From assembly GCA_023419535.1 (NCBI GenBank), contig JAEZXX010000056.1:1-51529 (forward strand): 51,529 nt of DNA, given 5' to 3'. The translations under genes and the position numbers were made by a program. Shown here in pieces: positions 1-7,619 of the stretch (the stretch's first letter is position 1; each line of letters begins with the position of its first letter). The notes beneath the pieces were generated by a model, which worked only from the letters and a program-made list of their open reading frames with translations, was not told where the DNA came from and ran no database searches. This DNA is from Pseudomonadota bacterium. GTDB taxonomy: Bacteria > Pseudomonadota > Alphaproteobacteria > Rhizobiales > Rhizobiaceae.

Positions 1-52
1 GCATCGCGGCCAACACCCGATGCCGAAGATCAATCGACAAAGCTCGTGCCAT
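1..52 (-). mobile_element. IS630-family-like transposase, N-terminal fragment cut by the window edge
   Basis: Reading leftward from an ATG at 52-50, the frame gives MARALSIDLRHRVLAAM and then leaves the window. From family knowledge, this opening (M..ALS.DLR.RV.AA) is typical of the N-terminal helix-turn-helix of IS630-type transposases. A purine-rich ribosome-binding stretch (GGAAGGGAAG) lies just upstream of the ATG. Only 17 codons are visible, so whether the element is intact, and where its terminal inverted repeat lies, cannot be judged. It sits in the AT-richer segment beyond the 3' end of the tRNA-Gly gene, which fits a mobile-element-rich island edge. Another HTH-type protein with a similar start is the main alternative. 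Confidence 0.55.
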
Positions 53-60
53 CGCTGCTT

Positions 61-505
61 CCCTTCCGGTCGATAGCTTGAATCATGAACCGCGCCGAGA
101 CTCTACCCAGTCGGAAAACGCTCTAGAACGAGCCCGGGAGTCTGTTTTGCCGAGGAAGGACTGGGCTTTCTACAAGACTGTCGGGTCGTCCAAAAGCTCG
201 CACTCCCAGTTAACCAGCAGCTCTCATCCCAGTTCGAGAAGAGCGCGCTCGTTGGCGACGTCGCGCTCCAGGTTCCGGGCAAACTTCGGCAGCCAGTAGT
301 CCGTCCCGGTCCGCATAAACCTCAGCGCACTGCTGAGACATCGCGACGCCAGAGCGCCTGCCGCGATCGCGCATGTAACCTGGAGGTAACCCCGAACTCT
401 TTGGCCGGTCCCATTGTTCGAGAATAAGCCGTGACTTCAACCGCCGAAACCAACGCAAACCCTTCTTGTGAAAGGCTTCTGATCGTCGGTCACATCGGAA
501 AAAAC
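61..505. other. AT-richer accessory segment beyond the tRNA-Gly 3' end
   Basis: About 445 bases without an intact gene. By direct count, 61-180 contains 67 G/C of 120 (56%), whereas 661-780, inside the first housekeeping gene, contains 86 of 120 (72%). Apart from the vsr-like remnant at 170-316 I see no recognisable protein. Short open frames at 78-299 (forward) and 210-458 (reverse) look like chance. The composition, transposase start and decayed endonuclease together suggest horizontally acquired DNA next to a tRNA gene. Confidence 0.5.
170..316 (-). pseudogene. vsr-like very-short-patch-repair endonuclease, C-terminal remnant with in-frame stop
   Basis: On the reverse strand from 316 the frame reads MRTGTDYWLPKFARNLERD, then an ANERALLELG segment, an in-frame TGA (224-226), then ELLVNWECELLDDPTVL and a stop (170-172). 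The pattern R-x-x-[YF]W-x-x-K..N-x-x-RD...L...GW..L...WECE is the C-terminal half of Vsr-type mismatch endonucleases. The TGA stands exactly where the family has Trp (GW), so one base change (TGG to TGA) would explain it. The catalytic N-terminal core is not recognisable upstream, so the gene is both truncated and interrupted. This is inferred from motif recognition only. Confidence 0.55.
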
Positions 506-580
506 TGGAGCGGGCGAAGGGATTCGAACCCTCGACCCCAACCTTGGCAAGGTTGTGCTCTACCCCTGAGCTACACCCGC
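506..580 (-). tRNA. tRNA-Gly (anticodon GCC)
   Basis: The reverse-strand sequence folds as a complete cloverleaf. The acceptor stem is GCGGGTG paired with CGCCCGC (one G-T pair), the D-arm is GTAGCTCAGGGG.., the anticodon loop TTGCCAA carries GCC, the T-arm has GGTTCGAATCC, and a CCA end is encoded at 506-508. The discriminator base is at 509. The gene is transcribed leftward, so its 3' end abuts the accessory segment at 1-505, the orientation expected if an integrase used the tRNA 3' end as attachment site. Confidence 0.97.
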
Positions 581-622
581 CCGCTCCTCGCGGAAGCGCT
601 TCAAAGCGCCGCGAACGGGGGC

Positions 623-651
623 TATATGACCCATGATTCAGCGGAATGCAA
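623..651 (-). promoter_or_regulatory. Candidate sigma70 promoter of tRNA-Gly
   Basis: On the reverse strand, TTGCAT (651-646) is followed after 17 bases by CATATA (628-623), about 43 bases before the tRNA 5' end. Spacing and boxes fit a housekeeping promoter. The -10 element overlaps the alternative ATG at 626 of the forward gene, which argues for the later start of that gene. Confidence 0.5.
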
Positions 652-658
652 ATCGAAA

Positions 659-1222
659 ATGACGGTCGACACCACTTCTCCCGAACGGCCCGCCCCGAGC
701 CTCGAGGAGGCCCGCGCCATCGCGGCCCCGCTCTTTGCGCGGCTCGGCGAACTTCGGATCGAGACGCAGACCGAGTGGCACGAACCGGTCTTCACCGTCG
801 GCGAGAGCGAGGCGCTGTACCGGCGGATCGAGGGCGCGCATACGAAGAACCTCTTCGTGAAGGACAAGAAGGGCCGGCTCTTCCTCCTCGTCTGCGCCAA
901 GGACACGGGCGTCGACCTGAAGGGCGTCCACCGGCTCGTCGGCGGGCAGGGACGGGTCTCCTTCGCCGGCGCCGACGCGATGGCGGCCCATCTCGGCGTC
1001 ACGCCGGGCTCGGTCACGGTCTTCTGCGCCATGAACGACCGCGACCGGGCGGTGACGATCGTCCTCGACGCTGCGCTCCTGGCGCACGCGCGGATCAACG
1101 CCCATCCGCTGACGAACCGCGCCACGACCTCGATCGCGCGGCAGGACCTCTTGACTTTCATCGAGGCCGGCGGACATCGACCGCTCGTGGTCGACTTCGG
1201 CGCCGCGCCCGAAAACCCCTGA
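659..1222 (+). CDS. Prolyl-tRNA editing protein (ProX/YbaK-like aminoacyl-tRNA deacylase)
   Basis: A predicted cytosolic trans-editing enzyme that hydrolyses mischarged tRNA (Ala-tRNA(Pro) or similar), belonging to the YbaK/ProX deacylase superfamily. The visible family pattern is an N-terminal EHPPVFTV-like segment (here EPVFTVGESEAL), then TKNLFVKDKKGRLFLLV, a basic GVHRLVGGQGRVSFA segment, and the C-terminal GVTPGSVTVF stretch. About 187 residues from the ATG at 659, slightly above the usual length of roughly 170. An in-frame ATG at 626 would add 11 residues but overlaps the divergent tRNA promoter; neither start has a convincing ribosome-binding site. It is followed 15 bases later by the thioredoxin gene, so they probably share a transcript. 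Confidence 0.88.
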   Translation: MTVDTTSPERPAPSLEEARAIAAPLFARLGELRIETQTEWHEPVFTVGESEALYRRIEGAHTKNLFVKDKKGRLFLLVCAKDTGVDLKGVHRLVGGQGRVSFAGADAMAAHLGVTPGSVTVFCAMNDRDRAVTIVLDAALLAHARINAHPLTNRATTSIARQDLLTFIEAGGHRPLVVDFGAAPENP

Positions 1223-1237
1223 GAACGGATCGGTCCC

Positions 1238-2212
1238 ATGAGCGACAATTCCTACGCCCCCGGAACCGGCGGCTACGGCCGCCAGACCACGACGCCGAGG
1301 GCCGGGCCCGGCGCGGCCGCCGGCGGCGAGGCCGGCGCCCTCGTCAAGGACACGACGACGGCCAAGTTCGCCGACGACGTGATCCGGGAATCGCGCAACC
1401 AGCCGGTCCTCGTCGACTTCTGGGCGCCCTGGTGCGGCCCCTGCAAGCAGCTGACGCCGATCCTGGAGCGCGCCGTCCAGGCGGCCGGCGGCAAGGTGAA
1501 GCTCGTCAAGATGAACATCGACGACCATCCCTCGATCGCCGGCCAGCTTGGCGTCCAGTCGATCCCGGCCGTCTTCGCCTTCGTGGGCGGGCGCCCGGTG
1601 GACGGCTTCATGGGCGCGCTGCCCGAAAGCGAGGTGAAAGCTTTCATCGACCGTCTGCCGGGCGCAGCGGGCGGGGCGGCCGCCGACCCCGTCGCGGAAG
1701 CGCTCGCGCAGGCCGAGGAGCGTCTGAAGGCGGGCGATGCGGCGAACGCCGCGCAGATCTTCGGTGCCGTCCTCCAGCACGATCCGGAGAACGCCAAGGC
1801 GGCGGCGGGCCTCGCCTCCTCCTTCCTGGCGACCGGCGACACGGAGGGCGCGCGCGCCGTCACCGACCGGATGACGCCCGAGATCCTCGCCGATCCGGCC
1901 TTCGCCAGCGTGATGACGAGCCTCAAGCTCGCCGACGAGACCGCCGCCCTCGGCGACCCCGTCACGCTGCGCGCCCGGCTGGAAGGCGACCCGGACGACC
2001 ATCAGGCGCGCTTCGACCTCGCCCTCATCGCGCAGGCGCGGGGCGAGCGCGAGGAGGCCGCGGGTCACCTGCTCGAGATCATCCGGCGCGACCGGACCTT
2101 CGAGGACGACGGCGCACGACGCAAGCTCCTGGAATTCTTCGACGTCTGGGGCCCGATGGATCCGGCGACGAAGGACGCGCGCCGCCGGCTCTCCTCGCTC
2201 CTCTTCTCCTGA
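1238..2212 (+). CDS. Thioredoxin-TPR co-chaperone (CnoX/YbbN-like)
   Basis: 324 residues. After a flexible Gly/Ala-rich N-terminus, a thioredoxin domain (about residues 40-145) carries the active-site motif WCGPC (Cys66 and Cys69) and the cis-Pro segment SIPAVFAF. The C-terminal part (about 155-324) is alanine-rich helical repeat of the TPR type, with phrases such as AEERLKAGDAANAAQIFGAV. This trxA-TPR architecture is that of CnoX/YbbN, a holdase and redox co-chaperone; many alphaproteobacterial copies are annotated simply as thioredoxin. It lies between the tRNA-editing gene and the Lon-domain protein, all on the same strand with short gaps. Unlike E. coli CnoX it keeps both active-site cysteines. 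Confidence 0.9.
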   Translation: MSDNSYAPGTGGYGRQTTTPRAGPGAAAGGEAGALVKDTTTAKFADDVIRESRNQPVLVDFWAPWCGPCKQLTPILERAVQAAGGKVKLVKMNIDDHPSIAGQLGVQSIPAVFAFVGGRPVDGFMGALPESEVKAFIDRLPGAAGGAAADPVAEALAQAEERLKAGDAANAAQIFGAVLQHDPENAKAAAGLASSFLATGDTEGARAVTDRMTPEILADPAFASVMTSLKLADETAALGDPVTLRARLEGDPDDHQARFDLALIAQARGEREEAAGHLLEIIRRDRTFEDDGARRKLLEFFDVWGPMDPATKDARRRLSSLLFS

Positions 2213-2315
2213 GCGCCGCGTCGTGCCTTCCGGCGGGCGCGTCCCATCGCCACTTGCGGGGCGGCGTCCGCGCGCCAGTTGATGGCGCGAACGGACGAAC
2301 GGAGCGAGGCGGCAC

Positions 2316-2996
2316 GTGGGTCAGGCGGGCAACCGGAACTACACGTCGGAGAGCGAGATCCCTTCGGTGGTGGCCGTCTTCCCGCTGGAGGGTGCGCTGC
2401 TTCTGCCCGGCGGGCAGATGCCGCTGAACATCTTCGAGCCGCGCTATCTTCAGATGATCGACGACGCGATGGCCGGCTCGCGGATCGTCGGGATGATCCA
2501 GCCGCATCTGTCGGGCAGCCTGAACGCTGCGGGCGATCCGGAGCTCTGCGCCGTCGGCTGCCTCGGGCGCATCACCTCGCTGACCGAGACGGGTGACGGG
2601 CGCTATCTCATCACGCTGCACGGCGTGGCGCGCTTCCGCGTCGAGGAGGAGATCGACGCGAAGGAGCCCTATCGGATCTGCCGGGTGAAGAGCTTCCTCG
2701 CCGATCTGTCGCTCGAGAAGGAGGCGGCGGAGGTCGACCGCGAATCGCTGCTCGCCGCCTTCCGCCTCTATCTCGACGCGAACCAGCTGGAGGCGGACTG
2801 GGAGAGCGTGACCAAGGCCTCCAACGAGACGCTGGTCAACGCGCTCTGCATGATGTCGCCCTACGGCGCGGCGGAGAAGCAGGCCCTGCTGGAGGCGCCC
2901 GACCTCAAGACGCGGGCCGAGACCCTGGTCGCCATCACCGAGATCTCGCTGGCACGCGAGGGCGCCGACGACGGCAGCGGGCCGACGCTGCAGTAG
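2316..2996 (+). CDS. LON peptidase substrate-binding domain protein
   Basis: 226 residues from a GTG start preceded by a GGAGCGAGG ribosome-binding stretch. It is a stand-alone version of the N-terminal domain of Lon protease (LON_substr_bdg): VFPLEGALLLPGGQMPLNIFEPRY at about residues 20-43 is diagnostic, followed by IVGMIQPH and GCLGRITSLTETGDGRYLI. There is no ATPase or protease domain, so it is not Lon. From the fold it probably binds protein substrates, but its physiological role in alphaproteobacteria is not established. It follows the thioredoxin-TPR gene and precedes Trm112, a common rhizobial order. Confidence 0.88.
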   Translation: MGQAGNRNYTSESEIPSVVAVFPLEGALLLPGGQMPLNIFEPRYLQMIDDAMAGSRIVGMIQPHLSGSLNAAGDPELCAVGCLGRITSLTETGDGRYLITLHGVARFRVEEEIDAKEPYRICRVKSFLADLSLEKEAAEVDRESLLAAFRLYLDANQLEADWESVTKASNETLVNALCMMSPYGAAEKQALLEAPDLKTRAETLVAITEISLAREGADDGSGPTLQ

Positions 2997-3022
2997 AGCG
3001 TTCGGGCGAGACCGGAGGACGG

Positions 3023-3283
3023 ATGGCGATGACGGACGAGACCGGATCGGACCGCGTGTCCTCCCCCGTCGCGCAAGGGGAGCGAGTGGTCCTGCCGGAC
3101 CCCAAGCTCCTGGAGCTTCTGGTCTGCCCGCTGACGCGAGGGCCCCTGAGCTTCGACGCCAAGCGCGGCGAACTCGTCTCCAAGCGCGCCCGGCTCGCCT
3201 ATCCGATCCGGGACGGCATCCCCGTCATGCTGCCCTCCGAGGCCCGCCGGCTCGAGGACGGCCCGCCCGTTCTCGAGCGCTGA
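3023..3283 (+). CDS. Trm112 family protein
   Basis: 86 residues. Residues 25-80 match the Trm112/UPF0434 family: DPKLLELLVCPLTRGPLSFD, then RLAYPIRDGIPVMLPSEAR. Bacterial members are small zinc-ribbon-like proteins; eukaryotic and archaeal Trm112 activates RNA and protein methyltransferases, while the role of bacterial members is poorly known. Of the cysteines normally found only one (LVCP) is present, as in many bacterial YcaR-type proteins. A GGAGG lies 8 bases before the ATG at 3023; the ATG at 3029 is an alternative start. It is last in the forward set and faces the dehydratase gene convergently. Confidence 0.88.
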   Translation: MAMTDETGSDRVSSPVAQGERVVLPDPKLLELLVCPLTRGPLSFDAKRGELVSKRARLAYPIRDGIPVMLPSEARRLEDGPPVLER

Positions 3284-3331
3284 GGACTCGCCGCTCCGCC
3301 GAGACGGCCGGGCCCTTGGCCGACGCTTCGG

Positions 3332-4264
3332 TCAGCGGCCCCAGGTCAGCGCGATCGGGTTCGCCTCGCGGGCGAGCTCAAGGAGCCCGGCGCGCGTCTG
3401 CGGGTGCAGCGGCTCCAGCGGATGGCGCACGTGGTCGCTCGCGATCACGCCGCCCTCCATCATCACGGCCTTGGCCGCGCGGAGGCCGCACTGGCGGTTC
3501 TCGTAATTGACGAGCGGCAGGACGCGCGCATAGGCCTTCGCGGCCTCCTCGCGGTTGCCGGCCTTGTGGTTGTCGATGACGGGGCGAAGAAGGTCCGGCA
3601 GCATGGCGCTCGACATCGTGCCGGTGGCGCCGGCATCGAGATCGGCCATCATGGTGATCGCCTCCTCGCCGTCGAAGGGGCCTTCGATCGCATCGCCGCC
3701 CTGCTCGATGAGGGCGCGCAGCTTGGCGGCCGCGAACGCCGTCTCGATCTTGAAGTAGCGCACCAACGGCAGTTCGCGGGCGAGGCGCACGAGGAACGGC
3801 ACCGAGAGCGTGACGCCGCTCAAGGGCGCGTCCTGCACCATGACGGGGATGCCGGCGGCCTCCGATACGCGCGCGAAATGCTCGAAGGTCAGCGTCTCGT
3901 CGGCCTTGAGCGCCGCGCCGTGATAGGGCGGCATCAGCATCAAGAGGGCGGCGCCGAGCTCGGCGGCCTCGCGCGAGCGCTGTGCGGCGATGCGCGTGGA
4001 GAAGTGCGAGCAGGTGACCATGACCGGCACCCGGCCGGCGGTGTGCTCAAGGCACAGGCGCGTCAGGGTCCGGCGCTCGTCGTCGGTCAGCAGGCACTGC
4101 TCGGAATAGTTGGCGAGGATGCAGCTGCCGTCGACGCCCTGGTGGATCATGCAGTCGATGACGCGGCGCATGCCTTCGAGATCGAGCTCGCCGTCCTGCG
4201 TGAACGGCGTCGGTGCGACGGGAAAGAGGCCGCTGAAACGCGGCGACGGGGACGGGGACGTCAT
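3332..4264 (-). CDS. L-2-keto-3-deoxyarabonate dehydratase (DapA superfamily)
   Basis: 310 residues, (beta/alpha)8 class I lyase fold. Expected reaction: L-2-keto-3-deoxyarabonate to alpha-ketoglutarate semialdehyde (EC 4.2.1.43) in non-phosphorylative pentose oxidation. The Schiff-base lysine is Lys172 in RYFKIE. The position that is Tyr in DapA is replaced in MVQDAPLSG (Asp145), a hallmark of the Azospirillum-type dehydratase, as are CILANYSEQ, DAIEGPFDGEEAI and GGVIASDHVRHP. This makes diaminopimelate synthesis unlikely. The gene is divergent from a FadR-family regulator, with an inverted repeat between them, which suggests that regulator controls it. The recognition is from memory of the family; a related keto-deoxy sugar acid may be the real substrate. 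Confidence 0.82.
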   Translation of the reverse strand: MTSPSPSPRFSGLFPVAPTPFTQDGELDLEGMRRVIDCMIHQGVDGSCILANYSEQCLLTDDERRTLTRLCLEHTAGRVPVMVTCSHFSTRIAAQRSREAAELGAALLMLMPPYHGAALKADETLTFEHFARVSEAAGIPVMVQDAPLSGVTLSVPFLVRLARELPLVRYFKIETAFAAAKLRALIEQGGDAIEGPFDGEEAITMMADLDAGATGTMSSAMLPDLLRPVIDNHKAGNREEAAKAYARVLPLVNYENRQCGLRAAKAVMMEGGVIASDHVRHPLEPLHPQTRAGLLELAREANPIALTWGR

Positions 4265-4457
4265 GGCGGCGGATCTCGCATCGGTTCGGGGGTGCCGCGT
4301 CGAGCTCCCGATCGCGCGGCGAACCCGTTTAGCCGGTCGAGGGCGTGCCGGGAAGGGCTCCCCACCCGCGAGCCCGCGCAGAACGTGCGGCGGTTCGTCC
4401 GCACAACCGCGGCGTCGCGACGCGATGCGCGCCGGGAGGGCGCGCGCGGCGATCCGC

Positions 4458-4486
4458 TTGACGGCCTACGAGACGCCGGACTAGCC
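4458..4486 (+). promoter_or_regulatory. Candidate promoter of the FadR-family regulator gene
   Basis: TTGACG (4458-4463), 17 bases, then CTAGCC (4481-4486). The -35 box is good and the -10 box weak. The predicted start would fall inside the dyad at 4491-4511, a layout suited to autorepression. Inference only. Confidence 0.35.
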
Positions 4487-4490
4487 TCAT

Positions 4491-4511
4491 CTGGTCCGGT
4501 TCAAAGACCAG
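4491..4511. promoter_or_regulatory. Inverted repeat CTGGTC-N9-GACCAG, candidate FadR-family operator
   Basis: Perfect 6-bp arms (4491-4496 and 4506-4511) in the divergent gap between the dehydratase and the regulator. The TGGT..ACCA half-site words match those used by FadR-family regulators, although FadR itself uses a shorter spacer. A second TGGT-N11-ACCA arrangement occurs at 6367-6385, upstream of the transporter genes. Confidence 0.45.
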
Positions 4512-4540
4512 TCGTGGCCCCCGTGTCCGCTTCCCTTCCG

Positions 4541-5287
4541 ATGTTCATTCTGGAACACGCCCCCGAGCTGCGGCGCGCCGTCGTCCGGCGCAACGTGCGC
4601 GAGGGCGTCGCCGACAAGATCGCACTCCTGATCGTCTCCGGGACGCTGAAGGTCGGCGACGATCTGCCGAGCGAGCGGCATCTGGCCAGCGCACTTCAGG
4701 TCAGCCGCGAATCCGTACGCGCGGGCATCGCCATCCTCAAGGATCAGGGGCTTCTAAAGGTCGTCCACGGGGCGCGGACCCGCGTCGTCTCCAATGCGCT
4801 CGGGCCCTCCAACCTGCCCTTGCGCGAGCCGAGGGCCTTCGACCGCTACGGGCTCGACGACATCCATCAGGCGCGGCTCCTGGTGGAGCGCCCCGTCGTC
4901 GCCGACGCGGCGGGCCGGATGGGCAGCGAGACATTCGTGTTCCTGCGCGAATGCATCGGCGTCCAGCGCGCCGCGCTGGGCGACCCCGTCCGCTTCCTGA
5001 TTTCGGACCGCGAGTTCCACACGGCGATCTATCGCAGCTGCGCCAACCCCGCGCTCGCCGACTTCGTGGTCGACCTCTTCGGCACCATGGTCGGCTTCCG
5101 CCGCCAGGCAGTCGGCGAACTCGGCGCGATCGAGGCCAGCATCGCCGACCACGAGCGGATCCTGAAGGCGCTGGAGGGGCGTGACCGCGAGGCGGCCGTG
5201 GCCGCGATGGAGCGCCATCTGGAGCGCATCTACCGAACGACGCGCACCGCCATGGAGCGGGCAAGGCGTTCGGCGGGACGCAGATAG
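4541..5287 (+). CDS. FadR-family (GntR superfamily) transcriptional regulator
   Basis: 248 residues from the ATG at 4541. An N-terminal winged helix (about 15-80) has the GntR signature VGDDLPSERHLASALQVSRESVR and ILKDQGLL. The C-terminal FCD ligand domain (about 95-235) shows the expected Asp/His spacing, with SDREFHTAIYRSCANPAL and SIADHERILKALEGRD, consistent with a metal-dependent carboxylate sensor. Its place between a keto-deoxypentonate dehydratase and a DenD-like dehydrogenase plus transporter suggests it senses a sugar acid. In-frame GTG codons at 4514 and 4523 are alternative starts; none of the starts has a good ribosome-binding site. Most likely autoregulated through the dyad at 4491-4511. 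Confidence 0.88.
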   Translation: MFILEHAPELRRAVVRRNVREGVADKIALLIVSGTLKVGDDLPSERHLASALQVSRESVRAGIAILKDQGLLKVVHGARTRVVSNALGPSNLPLREPRAFDRYGLDDIHQARLLVERPVVADAAGRMGSETFVFLRECIGVQRAALGDPVRFLISDREFHTAIYRSCANPALADFVVDLFGTMVGFRRQAVGELGAIEASIADHERILKALEGRDREAAVAAMERHLERIYRTTRTAMERARRSAGRR

Positions 5288-5322
5288 ACGCCCGAAGGGC
5301 GCATCGCGAGGGAGGGAGCGAC

Positions 5323-6324
5323 ATGAGGATCGTCATCATCGGAGCCGCCGGCATGATCGGGGCGCGGCTCGCGCGCCGCATCGCGGCAGACGGAGCGATC
5401 GGCGGTCGGGCCGTCGAGCGCCTGGTCCTCGCCGACGTCTTCGAGCCGCCCGTCCCGGCCGGCTGGGAGGACCGGTCCGAGACGCACGCGCTCGACATCG
5501 GCCGCCCGGGCGTGGCCGAGAGCTTCGCCGCGATGCGCCCCGACATCGTCTTCCATCTGGCGGCCGTCGTCTCGGGCGAGGCGGAAGCCGATTTCGAGAA
5601 GGGCTACCTGGTCAATCTCGACGGCGTGCGCTTCCTCTTCGAGGCGATCCGGCAGGAGAACGCCCGCTCCGGCCACAGGCCGCGCGTCGTCTTCGCCTCC
5701 TCCATCGCCGTCTTCGGCGCGCCGTTCCCGGACCGCATCCCGGACGACTTCGCGCTGACGCCGCTGACGAGCTACGGCACGCAGAAGGCGATCGGCGAGC
5801 TGCTGCTCGCCGACTACACCCGGCGCGGCTTCCTCGACGGCATCGGCCTGCGCCTGCCGACGATCTGCATCCGCCCGGGTTCGCCGAACAAGGCCGCCTC
5901 CGGCTTCTTCTCCAACATCCTGCGCGAGCCGCTGAACGGCGAGGAGGCCGTCCTGCCGGTGCCGGACGAGGTCCGCCACGTCTTCGCCAGCCCGCGCGCG
6001 GCGGTGCAGTTCTTCCTGCACGCCGCGACGCTGGACCTGTCGCGCGTCGGGCCGCGCCGCAACCTCACCATGCCGGGTCTCTCGGCGACCGTGGCCGAAG
6101 AGATCGAGGCCCTGCGGCGCGTGTCCGGCGAGGCGGCAAACCGCATCAGGCGGGTGCCCGACGAGACGATCGCCGGCATCGTATCGGGCTGGGCGAGCGA
6201 CGTCGAAGCCCGGCGCGCCGCCGAGCTCGGCTTTTCCGCCGACGCGAGCTTCGACGACATCATCCGGGCGCATCTGGAGGACGGCGGGGGCGCGGGCGAA
6301 CGGGCGCCAGCCAACGGACCGTGA
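5323..6324 (+). CDS. denD: D-erythronate dehydrogenase (DenD-like, extended SDR)
   Basis: 333 residues. The N-terminal Rossmann motif is GAAGMIGARLARRI (GxxGxxG). The catalytic elements are SSIAVFG and the YGTQK motif (Tyr-x3-Lys). Long family-specific stretches such as HLAAVVSGEAEADFEKGY, LPTICIRPG.PNKAASGFFS and REPLNGEEA match NAD-dependent D-erythronate dehydrogenases (oxidation to 2-oxo-D-erythronate, first step of tetronate use). The partner kinase and isomerase genes (OtnK, OtnI/OtnC) are not in this window, so the substrate here may be another aldonate. It has a GGGAGG ribosome-binding site and lies 35 bases after the regulator gene, probably in one transcript with it. Confidence 0.8.
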   Translation: MRIVIIGAAGMIGARLARRIAADGAIGGRAVERLVLADVFEPPVPAGWEDRSETHALDIGRPGVAESFAAMRPDIVFHLAAVVSGEAEADFEKGYLVNLDGVRFLFEAIRQENARSGHRPRVVFASSIAVFGAPFPDRIPDDFALTPLTSYGTQKAIGELLLADYTRRGFLDGIGLRLPTICIRPGSPNKAASGFFSNILREPLNGEEAVLPVPDEVRHVFASPRAAVQFFLHAATLDLSRVGPRRNLTMPGLSATVAEEIEALRRVSGEAANRIRRVPDETIAGIVSGWASDVEARRAAELGFSADASFDDIIRAHLEDGGGAGERAPANGP

Positions 6325-6365
6325 CCCGCGCCGGCGCGAAACCGGCTGGACACCGGGCCGGCGAA

Positions 6366-6388
6366 CTGGTCTGATGCGTATACCAATC
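6366..6388. promoter_or_regulatory. Second candidate FadR-family operator upstream of the transporter
   Basis: CTGGT (6366-6370) and ACCA (6382-6385) repeat the TGGT-N11-ACCA layout of the 4491-4511 dyad. The right part also reads as a TTGGTATACCAA-type FadR-family palindrome: bases 6373-6388 (GATGCGTATACCAATC) match a perfect palindrome at 12 of 16 positions. It lies about 95 bases before the ATPase gene. Inference from sequence only. Confidence 0.4.
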
Positions 6389-6481
6389 GCCGTCCGGGCC
6401 GGAAACGCCGGCGTCGCGGCGGACGGACCGAGACGAGGCAAAGCCCGCCGGTTCGGGACGGATCATGGGGGGAGGGGCCGC

Positions 6482-7540
<1,059 letters not shown>

Positions 7541-7619
7541 CGCTTCACGACGCGGGAGGCCGGGACGCTCCACGCGGCGACAAGAGAGAAGTCCCGTCGG
7601 TTTCTTGGGAGGAAACACC

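Noticed and set aside
78..299. Small forward open frame in the island-edge segment
   Set aside because: Ser/Arg-rich, antisense to the vsr-like remnant, no ribosome-binding site and no family resemblance.
638..2068. Reverse open frame of 476 codons
   Set aside because: Antisense to two recognisable genes; composition typical of a mirror frame.
646..2427. Forward open frame of 593 codons
   Set aside because: It overlaps the editing-protein and thioredoxin genes in another frame, and its translation is Arg/Gly/Pro-rich without any family pattern, as expected for a GC-rich shadow frame.
3305..3322. Hairpin CGGCC..GGCCG as a terminator after Trm112
   Set aside because: A five-base stem without a T-run in GC-rich DNA is expected by chance.
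3332..4264. Annotation as DapA (dihydrodipicolinate synthase)
   Set aside because: The DapA catalytic Tyr position is in MVQDAPLSG and the flanking segments match the Azospirillum-type keto-deoxyarabonate dehydratase.
3404..4540. N-terminal extension of the FadR-family frame
   Set aside because: It lies antisense to the dehydratase gene and adds nearly 380 non-conserved residues; the winged helix begins right after the start at 4541.
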